The notes: generated by a model not told the origin, from the letters alone. 64,000 bases of DNA from CANGTU01 sp046336655 (GCA_046336655.1 JBKDGH010000118.1:1-64000); one strand, 5' to 3'. Shown: positions 17,587 through 26,977, counted from the stretch's first letter. A program made the numbers and translations.

Positions 17587-17613
17587 AGAAAAAAGGCAGC
17601 CTGAGCCGCCTTT
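17587..17613 (-). terminator. Rho-independent terminator of the HYR-repeat gene
   Basis: On the minus strand AAAAAGGCGG pairs with CTGCCTTTTT around a short loop, with one mismatch, and is followed by TTTTTTCTTTT. It starts 28 bases after the stop codon of the leftward HYR-repeat gene and lies before priA, so it closes that transcript. Confidence 0.8.
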
Positions 17614-17640
17614 TTATGTCTGATATGGAATACTATTCCG

Positions 17641-20600
17641 TTATCGGGTCTTAGCCACTGCCTGATGCGCAATGAAATCGCCCTGGACGAACCTGAACCG
17701 GTAGATTCCCGATGTCCACTGGTGGATGGGAACGGTGAGCCTGTATGTGACACCGGAAGTAGCCTCACCGGAGAACGGAGTGGCAATGAGCTGTCCGGCA
17801 GTATTATACACTTGCATTTCAGAATATCCGGTGGAAGGTGCGCTGAATTCAAGGATGACTTCCTGACCGTTGTTCCCCGCAACTGAGAAAAATGTGGCAT
17901 CTGTGTCTTCGAAGGAAATCGTTTGTGTCCAGCAGGTGGCAAGTCCCGCGCAGTTGGTAGCACACCAGGTGCGGAGATAGACTTCATCGCAATCGATACC
18001 GCCGACTACTTCTTCCTGATAGTCGACATTCAATTCGCCAATGCAGCTGTCGAACGCAGTAATTATGGGAATGGGAGGAAGCGGATCACCGCAAGGGATT
18101 GTCACATCTTCGGGATAAAGACTCAACTCAGGCGCGGACTGATCGCCCCCGGTAATTATTTGTGTGGCCTCTGAGAAGTTGCCGCAATCATCCTGCGTGA
18201 ACCATGTGCGGGTAACAATGAAACCGCATTCATCTTCTACAGTGTTTACGGAGAGTCCTACATCTGTAGTTCCGCTGCAGTTATCGAGAGCCGTGACGAT
18301 TGCAGGGGGGACTGGATCATTGCATCCGATGGTCAGGTTTTCCGGCACGCCGATTAGTGTGGGCGGGAGTTCATCAATCACCTCAACCAGCCATGTTTGC
18401 TGAATCTGGTTGCCGCATGCATCGCTGATGGTGTAAATGCGCTCAAGCATGTAATTGCCCGGGCAAAATCCGGGGGCTTCGAAAACTTCTACGCTGATCG
18501 TAGGTTCACCGCAATTATCACTTACTATGAGGTCGTTTGGCAACTCAATGGGAACTTCATTGCATGCAAATACTCCGTCTTCAGGGAATGACAGGATTTG
18601 AGGCGCATCATTATCGAAAAGGCCGGTGAATTGTTCGAATGTGGTGCTATTGCCGCAACCGTCAGTAACCGTGTAGATGCGGTTGAAGGTTTCGACACAT
18701 CCATACAGCTCTGTGGTTTCTTCCACAGTCCAGGTAATGGTGATGTCATCACTGCACGCGTCCACCGCGGTGATCTGGATTTGATCTCCCTCACCGCAGA
18801 ATACATCGGCAACAGCCGGCCCGGATACTACAGGAGCTTCATTGTCTTCCACGGTGATGAACTGGGCGTAAATGGCCTGATTACCACACGGGTCGAATGC
18901 GCGGAACACGCGGGTCACTATTTCACCACCACATGAGCTGGGAGTGCTTTCTTCCGTGAAAAAAGTGAGCACTTCTCCTGCACAGGCATCAATTGCAACG
19001 GGAAGCACTACATCTGGAAGCGGGTCGCCGCAAGCGATGGTTATGCTTTCCGGAAGACTCTGAAATACCGGATCAGTTGTATCAGTCCACGTTACTGTTT
19101 GAGTCATGAGCGATTCATTGCCACATGCATCCAAGGCGGTCCAGCTTCTTATCTCGATCGTTTCGCAATCAGCCTCGGTAACCTCCGAACTGAAGTTGAT
19201 TTCTGTCACATCCGAACAGGCATCAATCACAGTGAATTCGGGCAGTGCTACTTCTTCGCCGCACTCTGCCTGAATTGCGCTGAAGTCACCCACAAATTGT
19301 GGTCCTTCATTGTCCACGACATCAATAGTCAGTACAGCAATTGTTGAATTATCGCAGGCATCAGTTGCTGTGTAGGTGCGGATGATTTGATATTGACCGG
19401 GACATGTACCTTGTTCAGTTTCTTCTGTCATGGTGATATCAAAGTCACTGCACTCGTCAATAAACTGAACTCCGACATCTTCGAGGTCGGGAATTTCATC
19501 GCAGCTTACTGTGATCACTCCTGGAAAGTCTGTTACGAAAGGAGGTTCGTTATCAATGATGGTTATCGTCTGAACAAATTCAGAGGAGTTTTCGCATCCG
19601 TCAGTTGCGGTATAGATTCGCTCGATTCCACCGGCGCAGCCTGTTCCGGTGACATCTTCCATGGTCAGTGTGACGCCGCTGCAATTATCTGCGGCAACCA
19701 CATCACTGAGCGGAATCTCCCCGCCGCACTGGATTTCCAGATTTTCCGGAACCACAGTGAAAACCGGTGCTTCTGTATCTGTGAACAGGATCACCTGCAC
19801 GTCGGTGGTGGTATTACCGCAACCGTCGGTGGCAGTCCATGTGCGCACTAACTCTTCTCCGCAGGTGAGCGGATTGGTTACCACTGACAATCCGACTAAC
19901 GGATCAGCGCTGCAATCGTCGGTCGCGAATACGACTACATCGGCGACAGTTTCACCGCAATTAAGCACCTGATCTTCCGGAATGCCAGAGAGTGCAGGGC
20001 CTTGCTCATCGGTCACCGTGATCGTCCAGGTAGCACTGACTGAATTGCCGCAGCCATCTGTGGCGGTCCAGGTGCGCTGAATGATTTCGACGACCGGACA
20101 TTCTCCCGGAGTGGATAATTCAGTCATTTCTAGATTGAATGATGAGCATGCATCGCTCGCTACCGGCAATGAGCTATCGGCAGAAGGAACACCCGCGCAG
20201 TTCACAGTAACGTCAGCCGGAAACTCATCGAATTGTGGAGGTGTATTATCCAGCACAGTGATAGTTTGAGATGCAGAAGCCACGTTTCCGCAGTCATCGG
20301 TCACGAACCAGGTCCGGATAAACAGGTAGCCGCAGTCAAGTGGCTCAGTAGCTGCACTCAAGCCAATGGAAGGGAATTGCGAGCAGTTATCAATCGCAAA
20401 GGGCAGAGCATCGTCGATCAGATCACCGCAAAAAATGGTGACATCAGCAGGAACATTGAGCAGCTGTGGGGGTGTGGTGTCGCTTAATTCAATGGTCCAG
20501 GTTTGAGATACCGCGTTGCCGCAATCATCTGTGAGGGTGTAAACCCGAAGCAGGGTGTAGGATCCGCTACATTCACCCGGAATAATGCTCTCTTCTACGC

Positions 20601-21810
20601 TGAGGGTAGTATTGTCGCAGCCAGGGGTAAATGTGATTTGCGGATTGTCGGCAGAAGGAATCTGGTTGCACTCGGTTGCCAAATCATCCGGAAACGAGGT
20701 GAATTCGGGTTCGTTGCCACTGATACTGATGGTTTGGATCAGCGTCACACTGTTTCCGCAAGCATCACTGACGAGGAAAGTCCGGATGATCTCACCACCG
20801 CAGCCGGGAACGATCACCTCATCGGTGTAGGTGATGATCACTTCCGAGCAGGAGTCCTCCGCAACAGGCGGAATTACAACGGGGTTTCCGCAGTCTTCAG
20901 TGACTTCTGCTTCGAATGCAATGATGGAAGGTGCTGTGGTATCCAGGACGTGAACATCCTGCGTATAGAAAGAAGAAAGCCCGCATTCGTTGGTCACCCG
21001 GCAAACGCGGCTGAAGGTAGTGCTTCCGCATCCCTGGGGAGGAGCGCTGCATGTGCGGTCCACATTTACGTCGCCATGGCCGGTGACCCATTCCCCCTGG
21101 TAGTATCCGGTGTAGTCGAACCAGCCGCTCAGGCCGTCGTTCGCATTGCGACTATTCGCGGCACCACCTGCCTGAAAGCCAAAGTAATAATTGCCGGGCT
21201 TGTGGGTCAGCATCAGCTGGGTGTTAGATAATTGACCGATTCCCTGAAGCCATGAAAATCCTTCCACCAGTTCATAGTAGGACCAGTTCAGGTATTCATT
21301 TCCGGCGAGGTTGAGATCGTCCTTGTAGCTTCGTCCGAGGGCCGACCATTCTTCCCAGGTGCGTCCGTTTTCGAGCCACAGATTGGCCTCCATTCTCAGC
21401 TCCGGATTGCTGACTTTATAGATGATTCCCCAGATTCTGGCGGTGCCGTCGCCGTAAGCTTCGAAGAATCCACCCTCTTCAAAGCGCCAGGATACGTTGG
21501 CACCATCGATATCGGGAAGCCAGAAAGCCCAGTCGGGCCCTGGTCCGAAGGCTGTGCCCAACCCGCAGGATTCAGTGACATTGCCTGTTGTACTTTCAAA
21601 GGATTCTGTGCTCACGGCACCGCAGCAAGGCGAAGAACCGCTGCATTCGGCGAATGGCGGAATTTCTTCTCCGCATTCAATGGTGATTTCCGTATCCTCT
21701 GAGGAAGATGGAAAGCACAATTCCTGAGACTTAACATGTCCGGAATTAAAGACCGCCAGCCCTAGTATGAACAGGGACAGCAGAGGTTTCAGAATAAAAT
21801 TGTATTTCAC
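17641..21810 (-). CDS. giant HYR-repeat surface protein with T9SS-type C-terminal domain
   Basis: This is 1389 residues. A signal peptide (about 1-29) is followed by a ~250-residue unique N-terminal region with a concanavalin-like look (GPDWAFWLPDIDGANVSWRF). Then come about 12-13 tandem modules of 80-90 residues, each with the pattern D-x-x-x-P-x-F...P-x-x...C-G...D-x-C-S...R-T-W/F...D-x-C-G-N...Q-T-I. They belong to the HYR (hyalin) group, with about four cysteines per module, probably forming disulfides. The last ~70 residues (MQVYNTAGQLIA...GIYRFRFVQGD) match a type A T9SS sorting domain, so it should be exported through the outer membrane and anchored or released there. It is likely an adhesin or matrix protein; the ligand is unknown. 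A terminator follows directly. Confidence 0.9.
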   Translation of the reverse strand: MKYNFILKPLLSLFILGLAVFNSGHVKSQELCFPSSSEDTEITIECGEEIPPFAECSGSSPCCGAVSTESFESTTGNVTESCGLGTAFGPGPDWAFWLPDIDGANVSWRFEEGGFFEAYGDGTARIWGIIYKVSNPELRMEANLWLENGRTWEEWSALGRSYKDDLNLAGNEYLNWSYYELVEGFSWLQGIGQLSNTQLMLTHKPGNYYFGFQAGGAANSRNANDGLSGWFDYTGYYQGEWVTGHGDVNVDRTCSAPPQGCGSTTFSRVCRVTNECGLSSFYTQDVHVLDTTAPSIIAFEAEVTEDCGNPVVIPPVAEDSCSEVIITYTDEVIVPGCGGEIIRTFLVSDACGNSVTLIQTISISGNEPEFTSFPDDLATECNQIPSADNPQITFTPGCDNTTLSVEESIIPGECSGSYTLLRVYTLTDDCGNAVSQTWTIELSDTTPPQLLNVPADVTIFCGDLIDDALPFAIDNCSQFPSIGLSAATEPLDCGYLFIRTWFVTDDCGNVASASQTITVLDNTPPQFDEFPADVTVNCAGVPSADSSLPVASDACSSFNLEMTELSTPGECPVVEIIQRTWTATDGCGNSVSATWTITVTDEQGPALSGIPEDQVLNCGETVADVVVFATDDCSADPLVGLSVVTNPLTCGEELVRTWTATDGCGNTTTDVQVILFTDTEAPVFTVVPENLEIQCGGEIPLSDVVAADNCSGVTLTMEDVTGTGCAGGIERIYTATDGCENSSEFVQTITIIDNEPPFVTDFPGVITVSCDEIPDLEDVGVQFIDECSDFDITMTEETEQGTCPGQYQIIRTYTATDACDNSTIAVLTIDVVDNEGPQFVGDFSAIQAECGEEVALPEFTVIDACSDVTEINFSSEVTEADCETIEIRSWTALDACGNESLMTQTVTWTDTTDPVFQSLPESITIACGDPLPDVVLPVAIDACAGEVLTFFTEESTPSSCGGEIVTRVFRAFDPCGNQAIYAQFITVEDNEAPVVSGPAVADVFCGEGDQIQITAVDACSDDITITWTVEETTELYGCVETFNRIYTVTDGCGNSTTFEQFTGLFDNDAPQILSFPEDGVFACNEVPIELPNDLIVSDNCGEPTISVEVFEAPGFCPGNYMLERIYTISDACGNQIQQTWLVEVIDELPPTLIGVPENLTIGCNDPVPPAIVTALDNCSGTTDVGLSVNTVEDECGFIVTRTWFTQDDCGNFSEATQIITGGDQSAPELSLYPEDVTIPCGDPLPPIPIITAFDSCIGELNVDYQEEVVGGIDCDEVYLRTWCATNCAGLATCWTQTISFEDTDATFFSVAGNNGQEVILEFSAPSTGYSEMQVYNTAGQLIATPFSGEATSGVTYRLTVPIHQWTSGIYRFRFVQGDFIAHQAVAKTR
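17910..20925 (-). repeat. tandem HYR modules (coding repeat)
   Basis: Within the 1389-residue protein, the module core D-x-C-G-N recurs at close to 250-base intervals: SDACGNS, TDDCGNA, TDDCGNV, TDGCGNS, TDGCGNT, TDGCENS, TDACDNS, LDACGNE, FDPCGNQ, TDGCGNS, SDACGNQ and QDDCGNF. The units have diverged at DNA level, so this is an old duplication array rather than a fresh one. Boundaries are approximate. Confidence 0.85.
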
Positions 21811-21933
21811 AGCGTAAGGAATTAAGGTTAGGTATTAACGATTTGTCTAAATGATTCAGACACATCGAAATAAGAAATAAAATAGTGTGGCTCGGGATGA
21901 AGGTTACGCGAGTTGTCAACCGCATTTTCACCA

Positions 21934-21960
21934 ACAAAAAAGCCACCCGGAGGTGGCCTT
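21934..21960 (-). terminator. Rho-independent terminator of clpP
   Basis: On the minus strand GCCACC pairs with GGTGGC across TCCG and is followed by TTTTTTGTT. It begins about 20 bases beyond the clpP stop and insulates clpP from the HYR gene promoter region. Confidence 0.8.
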
Positions 21961-21978
21961 TCGTTCGTGTGACGGTGT

Positions 21979-22662
21979 TCAGGACCTTTTCTTTTCCAGC
22001 ACCTCGTCAATCATTCCATACTCTTTTGCTTCGCTGGCGATCATCCAGTAGTCGCGGTCGCTGTCAGCCCAGACTTTGTCATAGGTCTGTCCGGAGTGCG
22101 ACGCAATAATATCATACAACTCCTTCTTGAGCTTCTGAATTTCCCGTGCCGTAATCTCGATGTCGGATGCCTGTCCGCGTGCTCCGCCGAGCGGCTGGTG
22201 AATCATCACACGGGAATGTTTCAGTCCGGTGCGCTTGTTTTTTTCTCCGGCACAGAGGAGCACAGCGGCCATTGATGCGGCCATGCCGGTGCAGATGGTC
22301 GCTACGTCGGGCTGAATGATCTGCATCGTGTCGTAAATACCTAGCCCGGCATATACACTTCCCCCCGGTGAGTTGATGTAGATCTGAATATCCTTTTTGC
22401 TGTCCGCACTTTCGAGGAATAACAGCTGTGCCTGAATGATATTGGCGATGTAATCATCAATCTCAGTTCCAAGGAAGATGATGCGGTCGGCCATAAGGCG
22501 TGAAAACACATCGACTTCACGGAAAGGCATGTTGCGCTCTTCAATTACGGTCCGTGTCATCATTTCCGGACCGTACAGATGGGATATTACATCGTCTACC
22601 ACCGTTCCGGAGATACCGTGTTGACCGGTGGCGTATTTTCTGAATTCTTTCCTGTTCATCAT
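21979..22662 (-). CDS. clpP: ATP-dependent Clp protease proteolytic subunit ClpP
   Basis: This is a 227-residue serine peptidase with the triad Ser130 (TGMAASMAA), His155 (RVMIHQPLGG) and Asp204 (DRDYWM). The N-terminal ~55 residues before VFSRLMADRIIFLG are longer than in E. coli, as is common in Bacteroidota. It assembles into the tetradecamer that pairs with ClpX or ClpA. Either of two adjacent ATG codons may be used (22662 or 22659). It is transcribed alone: terminators flank it on both sides, and a -7-like TACTTTGG (22688-22695, minus strand, one mismatch) lies 25 bases upstream. Neither tig nor clpX is adjacent. Confidence 0.97.
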   Translation of the reverse strand: MMNRKEFRKYATGQHGISGTVVDDVISHLYGPEMMTRTVIEERNMPFREVDVFSRLMADRIIFLGTEIDDYIANIIQAQLLFLESADSKKDIQIYINSPGGSVYAGLGIYDTMQIIQPDVATICTGMAASMAAVLLCAGEKNKRTGLKHSRVMIHQPLGGARGQASDIEITAREIQKLKKELYDIIASHSGQTYDKVWADSDRDYWMIASEAKEYGMIDEVLEKKRS

Positions 22663-22721
22663 GGGTTCAAATGGGAATTACGTGGGACCAAAGTAAGCAG
22701 AAGGTGTACACTCGACCGGCT

Positions 22722-22741
22722 AAAAAAAAGCCAACAGGGCT
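22722..22741 (-). terminator. probable terminator of the wzc-glycan operon
   Basis: On the minus strand AGCC-CTGTT-GGCT is followed by eight T, just after the stop of the last gene of the eight-gene operon (22746). The stem is only four pairs, so efficiency is uncertain, but its place and long T run fit the end of that transcript. Confidence 0.5.
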
Positions 22742-22745
22742 ATGC

Positions 22746-23501
22746 TCATTTCGAGTTGCGGTCGATTTCGCGCTTCATGGACGGCAGAAGGCCTTCGGTG
22801 CGATCAATCTGTGCAATCAGCTCGTCCACAGTGAATTCAGGATTCCTGTTTACCATCGCTGAGTAGAGGGAAGCCAGATGGTCAAAATCCGCGCGCGTGT
22901 CGATCGTGAGGCGGATGTCCCTGCGTATATTCACAGGCGGGGGAACAGGTATGAACAGGGTGCGAAAGTCCGGCCGATGGGTATAGACGTAATTGGTGAC
23001 GTGCTCGTGAAAAAACGGGTCAGCAGTGGCTGCGTCAATTTTCCGGAGAAATTCAGCGGTCATGATTTCCGCAAATAACCCGATGTGGGATTGCATAATT
23101 GGCGTGCCGTCCGGAAATTCAAAGGTGGCGTAATCATACGTTCCTTCAGAAAATGCGTCGATGAGTTTTTGGATGTATTCTGCGCGCAGGAAGGGATTGT
23201 CCGCACACACGCGGATGACTGTTTTGAGCCTGAATGCGTCAATTGCTGCGAGGAAGCGTCCGAGGACATCTTTTTCGCTGCCCCGGAAGCATCTGATTCC
23301 ATGTTGCGCAGCCATCTCTGCAACGGCATCGTCATCCGCTGACGTGGTAGTAGCGATAATAAGATTATCTGCCCCCAGAACCGGCTTTAATCGGGTAATG
23401 ATCAAATCAGGGATAGTCTGCTGCTCATAAAACGGCAGTCGCATCTTCCCGGGCAATCGGGTGGAATTCGTCCGGATCTGAAGAATGGCGGTGGGTTTCA
23501 T
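22746..23501 (-). CDS. SpsF-like nucleotidyltransferase (first copy)
   Basis: This is 251 residues from the ATG at 23501 (MKPTAILQIRTNSTRLPGK); a TTG at 23513 would add four residues. It is a cytidylyltransferase-3 family protein, the group that includes SpsF and CMP-sugar synthetases: the nucleotide loop is Q-x-R-T-N-S-T-R-L-P-G-K, followed by IIATTTSADDDAVAE, GSEKDVLGRF and RVCADNPFLR with the metal-binding Asp. It probably activates a sugar or sugar acid as a CMP derivative; the substrate is unknown. It is the last gene of the wzc operon, one base from its upstream neighbour. A second, diverged copy lies 3.5 kb upstream in the same operon, so two different substrates, or priming and modification steps, are likely. 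Confidence 0.82.
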   Translation of the reverse strand: MKPTAILQIRTNSTRLPGKMRLPFYEQQTIPDLIITRLKPVLGADNLIIATTTSADDDAVAEMAAQHGIRCFRGSEKDVLGRFLAAIDAFRLKTVIRVCADNPFLRAEYIQKLIDAFSEGTYDYATFEFPDGTPIMQSHIGLFAEIMTAEFLRKIDAATADPFFHEHVTNYVYTHRPDFRTLFIPVPPPVNIRRDIRLTIDTRADFDHLASLYSAMVNRNPEFTVDELIAQIDRTEGLLPSMKREIDRNSK

Positions 23502-23502
23502 T

Positions 23503-24804
23503 TTAGCCTTCAATTAATCCTGCACGGATACATTGGTCCACAATATCCTGATAAAGGAAGATGCTTTCATTGCGCAGCTCAGCTACTTCCCTCAGGCTGC
23601 TTGCTCCGTCAGCGTAGGCGAGAAAGTGCATCAGCCTGTGTGTTTTTTCCCGCGCGTCTTCAGGGTTCACACTGTCCGGATACATGCCTCTTCGTCCGAG
23701 TTGCGGCTCGCAATACGGCACCGTGCTTTTGTAGTTGGCATTGAGCTCAAGCGCACGAAGGATTTTTGACACCGCATCCACCGTTTCGGAGAGATGAGGA
23801 AAAGAAAGAAATGATTTATTGTCGAGGGATGTATGATACTCTTTGTATTTCTGATAGGGAGTTCGGATAATCGATCCGACAGGCAGATTGAATCCTGGCG
23901 AACAGTATTGCCGTTCATCGCTTCCTCCCACAGCGAATGGTGTCGTGCGGTGCGCAAACCCTCCGTGCCTGAGCACATGCAAAGCAATATGATCTGCTTC
24001 CGAGTCGCCCCGCCGTGAAAGCTTATAGGTGAGATCTCCGCGATCTCCGCAGCAGGTCAGCACATAGCCCGCTACCAGTGTGTCCTTCAGGCGCATCCCG
24101 TGATTCGCGAGATAGGCTATGGCACCGATGGTTTCCGGAATAAACAGGAACCGATAGGTGTGCTTCGGTGCAGCCATCTGCATCATTTCTCTGGCCACGA
24201 ACGCAGCGGCAAGCGGGCCTGACAGTTCGTTGTTGGCCATACTAGGGTGACATAGGTAAGTGGAGATGAGCACTTCTCCAGAGCCCGAGCCGGGAATCAC
24301 AAATTCTCCGTAAGTCAGACTGCCATTCTCCAGCGTGCTGTCAATCATTACGTGGTATTCACCTTCTTCCGGGAGTGTAGCGAGTTCATTCGCCGAAAGA
24401 CAGAACCCCCATTTTTCCTTGTAGTAGCTGGTGATATAAGGAATGGCGTCCGGCATGCTTTTAACTACGTGCAAATGCGGCCGAAGTTCAGCGAGTGTCA
24501 TTTTCCGGTCTACAGGAATAGAATAGTTCACCACATGCAAATTGTGGTCACTGAGTCTGCAGATGACTCTTCCGTCGGGAGTTTTAATCCATGCATCGCG
24601 GATATTCCATTCTTTCGGAATGGTCCAGTCAAATACCGCAGTGCCACTTGGAACTTCTGTTTTCTGAAGCGGAATGAGTTCGCTGATGATGTCCAGGGAG
24701 GCGCGCAGACCATTACCCGTAATGCTTCGGCAAATAGGCCATAGCCGGTCAAAGTAATGCTCAAGTTCTTGTGCTCTGGTCATCTCCGGATTATTTCTCA
24801 CCAT
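23503..24804 (-). CDS. DUF4910 family aminopeptidase-like protein of glycan clusters
   Basis: This is 433 residues from 24804, or 426 if the ATG at 24783 (MTRAQELEHYFDRLWPICRSITG) is used, which is the usual family start. It has the M28/DUF4910 layout: an N-terminal beta domain (DWTIPKEWNIRDAWI), then STYLCHPSMANNELSG, FLFIPETIGAIAYL, SDERQY and EYHTSLDN, holding the His, Glu, Asp and His positions that bind zinc in M28 aminopeptidases. A C-terminal winged-helix-like part follows. The family is common in O-antigen and nonulosonate loci, where its reaction is not settled; an amidase or deacylase acting on a sugar intermediate is an inference. It overlaps the SDR gene upstream by seven bases if the longer start is used. 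Confidence 0.82.
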   Translation of the reverse strand: MVRNNPEMTRAQELEHYFDRLWPICRSITGNGLRASLDIISELIPLQKTEVPSGTAVFDWTIPKEWNIRDAWIKTPDGRVICRLSDHNLHVVNYSIPVDRKMTLAELRPHLHVVKSMPDAIPYITSYYKEKWGFCLSANELATLPEEGEYHVMIDSTLENGSLTYGEFVIPGSGSGEVLISTYLCHPSMANNELSGPLAAAFVAREMMQMAAPKHTYRFLFIPETIGAIAYLANHGMRLKDTLVAGYVLTCCGDRGDLTYKLSRRGDSEADHIALHVLRHGGFAHRTTPFAVGGSDERQYCSPGFNLPVGSIIRTPYQKYKEYHTSLDNKSFLSFPHLSETVDAVSKILRALELNANYKSTVPYCEPQLGRRGMYPDSVNPEDAREKTHRLMHFLAYADGASSLREVAELRNESIFLYQDIVDQCIRAGLIEG

Positions 24805-25616
24805 ACTGTCCAGCCGCCTTCCACGAGCATGTTGTCACCGGTGACATAGCTCGATGCATCGCTCAGGAGATAGATCAGTGCAGGTGCCACTTCGTGGTTG
24901 TAACTCAGTCTGCGCATCGGAGAGAACCGTGCGAAGTTGGCTTCAAACTGTGTCTCGTGATTATTCCACACGCCATGTGGGGTGATCATATTGACTCTCA
25001 CTTTATGAGTGGCCCAGTATGAAGCGAGATATCTCGAAAGTGCATCAATACCCCCTTTTGAAGCAGAGTATGCTGCCGGACAGCCAAGGGTGGTGCCTTC
25101 GTAGAGGTTCTGATTTGGCGCGACCACACTGTAGGTGGATGGCAGGTTCACAATGCTTCCGCCACCGTTTTTTGCCATGTGTGTTCCGATGACCTGACAC
25201 GTCAGAAAGGTGCCTTTCAGATTGACCTGTACCACGGTGTCCCAGTTATCTTCAGTTACCTGATCGAATGGTTCGAAGATGAGGTGACTTTTATTCTGAT
25301 GCGCATTGACCAGCCCGTCTACTTTGCCAAATGCCTCAAGCGCAGCGGCGAGCAGTTCTTGCACGTTTGACTTGTCTGTCACATTAGTCACAAACCCAAG
25401 CATTTTGCGGCTATACCGCTGCTCCAGGTCGCTTGCGAATTCCTGCGGATTGCCCATGTCCGCGACCACAATGTGTGCGCCGAATTGTGCGCAGGCTTCG
25501 CAAAAGGCTCTTCCGATAAGTCCTCCGGCGCCTGTGATGACAATGACTTTACCGGTGAGTTCAAATTTTGAACGAAAGTCAATTTGCTTTGGATCTGTGG
25601 TGCGCAATGGGTCCAT
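24798..25616 (-). CDS. SDR family oxidoreductase of the glycan operon
   Basis: This 272-residue classical short-chain dehydrogenase has the NAD(P) loop TGAGGLIG (about 29-36), the acidic VVADMG after strand 2 that suggests NAD, NLPSTYSVV carrying the catalytic Ser, YSASKGG with Tyr-x3-Lys, and a C-terminal DASSYVTGDNMLVEGGWTVW. It most likely reduces or oxidises a keto-sugar intermediate in the glycan pathway encoded around it; the substrate is not known. Its start overlaps the stop of the aminotransferase gene by one base and its end overlaps the next gene, so it is tightly co-translated. Confidence 0.9.
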   Translation of the reverse strand: MDPLRTTDPKQIDFRSKFELTGKVIVITGAGGLIGRAFCEACAQFGAHIVVADMGNPQEFASDLEQRYSRKMLGFVTNVTDKSNVQELLAAALEAFGKVDGLVNAHQNKSHLIFEPFDQVTEDNWDTVVQVNLKGTFLTCQVIGTHMAKNGGGSIVNLPSTYSVVAPNQNLYEGTTLGCPAAYSASKGGIDALSRYLASYWATHKVRVNMITPHGVWNNHETQFEANFARFSPMRRLSYNHEVAPALIYLLSDASSYVTGDNMLVEGGWTVW

Positions 25617-26962
25617 CAGTTGAATTTGCGGAATACGGGTTTGATTGCAGGTCCGGTGAGATAGTGCTCAACGCCTTTGTCCAGGGCTTGAATAAAAATA
25701 GCGCAGGTTTCTTCAAATGCAGCAAGCATCCAGTCGATGTCTTCGAAAGTGTGCGAGTAACAGGGTGAAAGAATGCCCTGGAAGAGGATACCACGGCATA
25801 TCATTTCCTGCATCACCAGGGTGCGCAGTTGGAAATCGGGTTGTCCGGCAGCATTCTTGACAATCATGCCCACGCTCCAGTTGAATCCGGTGAGATCGAA
25901 GTACGCAGTGAGGTTTTTTTCCTGAAGAATGCGCTTCATGCCGGCGATGTAATAATCGCCGATGGAGTGGTTGTGTGCAATCACGGGCTCGCGCTCAAAC
26001 ACATCCATGGTGGCGAGGCCTGCAGCAATCGCATGTGTTTCGCCGCCGTGCGTGGTGCTTACGAGAAAGAGTTTGGGTGTGCCTTCCCGGCTGATACCAC
26101 CCAGTTGCATGATTTCCTTTTTACCGGTGAGCGCACAAAATGAAAATCCGTTGGCAATGCCTTTTCCCCAAGTGGCGAGGTCCGGATTCGCATTGAATTT
26201 TTTAATGCTTCCGGGATAGTCGGTCTTGAATCCGGTGATCATCTCATCCATGATCCAGATTGCACCATGGGCATGTGCGAGCGCTATGGCTTTTTCGTAG
26301 AAGTCCGGCTCAAGCGGAATCCACTTCTCAGGCTCACTGATCACGCAGGCGATTTGTCCCGGGTATTCGAGGAACATGCGCCCGAGGTCTTCCAGCGAAT
26401 CCTGCCGGTAGAGGATGGTCATGTCCTTGATTTCACGGGGTACACCGAAATCACATGCGGTACTGCCGATAAACCAGTCGTCATAGCTGTAAAACGGATG
26501 TTCAGCGGGCCGTGCAATGAGGGTTCGGCCAGTGTAAGCGCGGGCAAGCTTGACCGCAGCAGTGGTGACCACACTGCCGTTTTTCGCGTATTTGATCATG
26601 TCGTGCCGAGGCACGAGGGAGAGAAAACGCTCGGCCATTTCGCGTTCAATGACGCTTGGCCTTGAGAAGTTCACGCCTCTTTCAAGCTCTTCCCGTACGC
26701 GTTTGAGCACGGGCTCATAGGCGTGTCCCAGCGAAACAGCAGTGAGTCCCATAAGTGTGTCAAGGTACTTATTGCCATCCGGATCCCAGCAATAGGCTCC
26801 CTTACCGTGGGTGATGGCTGCGGGTGAATGGATCGGGAACTGGTCGTCTCCTTTGGAGTAGGTATGTGCGCCTCCCGGAATCAGGTTGTGAATGACCCTG
26901 CGGTAGTCGTCACTGCGGGCGAATTGAGTGATGTGCGGGAGCTGCACGGAACTTTTATTCAT
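25616..26962 (-). CDS. class III aminotransferase (GSA-aminomutase-like)
   Basis: This is a 448-residue PLP enzyme related to glutamate-1-semialdehyde aminomutase. Features are PGGAHTYSKGDDQFP near the N-terminus, GKGAYCWDPDGNKYLD, AKNGSVVTTAAVKLARAYTGR, IWIMDEMITGF (the Asp contacting the PLP nitrogen) and TWGKGIANGFS with the PLP lysine near residue 266. The operon context (SpsF-like proteins, SDR, DUF4910) makes amination of a keto sugar or keto acid more likely than haem biosynthesis. It follows the second SpsF-like gene after 15 bases. The exact substrate is unknown. Confidence 0.88.
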   Translation of the reverse strand: MNKSSVQLPHITQFARSDDYRRVIHNLIPGGAHTYSKGDDQFPIHSPAAITHGKGAYCWDPDGNKYLDTLMGLTAVSLGHAYEPVLKRVREELERGVNFSRPSVIEREMAERFLSLVPRHDMIKYAKNGSVVTTAAVKLARAYTGRTLIARPAEHPFYSYDDWFIGSTACDFGVPREIKDMTILYRQDSLEDLGRMFLEYPGQIACVISEPEKWIPLEPDFYEKAIALAHAHGAIWIMDEMITGFKTDYPGSIKKFNANPDLATWGKGIANGFSFCALTGKKEIMQLGGISREGTPKLFLVSTTHGGETHAIAAGLATMDVFEREPVIAHNHSIGDYYIAGMKRILQEKNLTAYFDLTGFNWSVGMIVKNAAGQPDFQLRTLVMQEMICRGILFQGILSPCYSHTFEDIDWMLAAFEETCAIFIQALDKGVEHYLTGPAIKPVFRKFN

Positions 26963-26977
26963 TGCTGAATGTGTAGC

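Noticed and set aside
17910..20925. Regularly spaced repeats that might suggest a CRISPR array
   Set aside because: The period is about 250 bases, units are diverged at DNA level and they encode HYR modules in one long frame, so this is a coding repeat.
20503..21231. 242-codon open frame on the plus strand
   Set aside because: It is antisense to the HYR-repeat protein and arises from the repetitive codon use of that gene.
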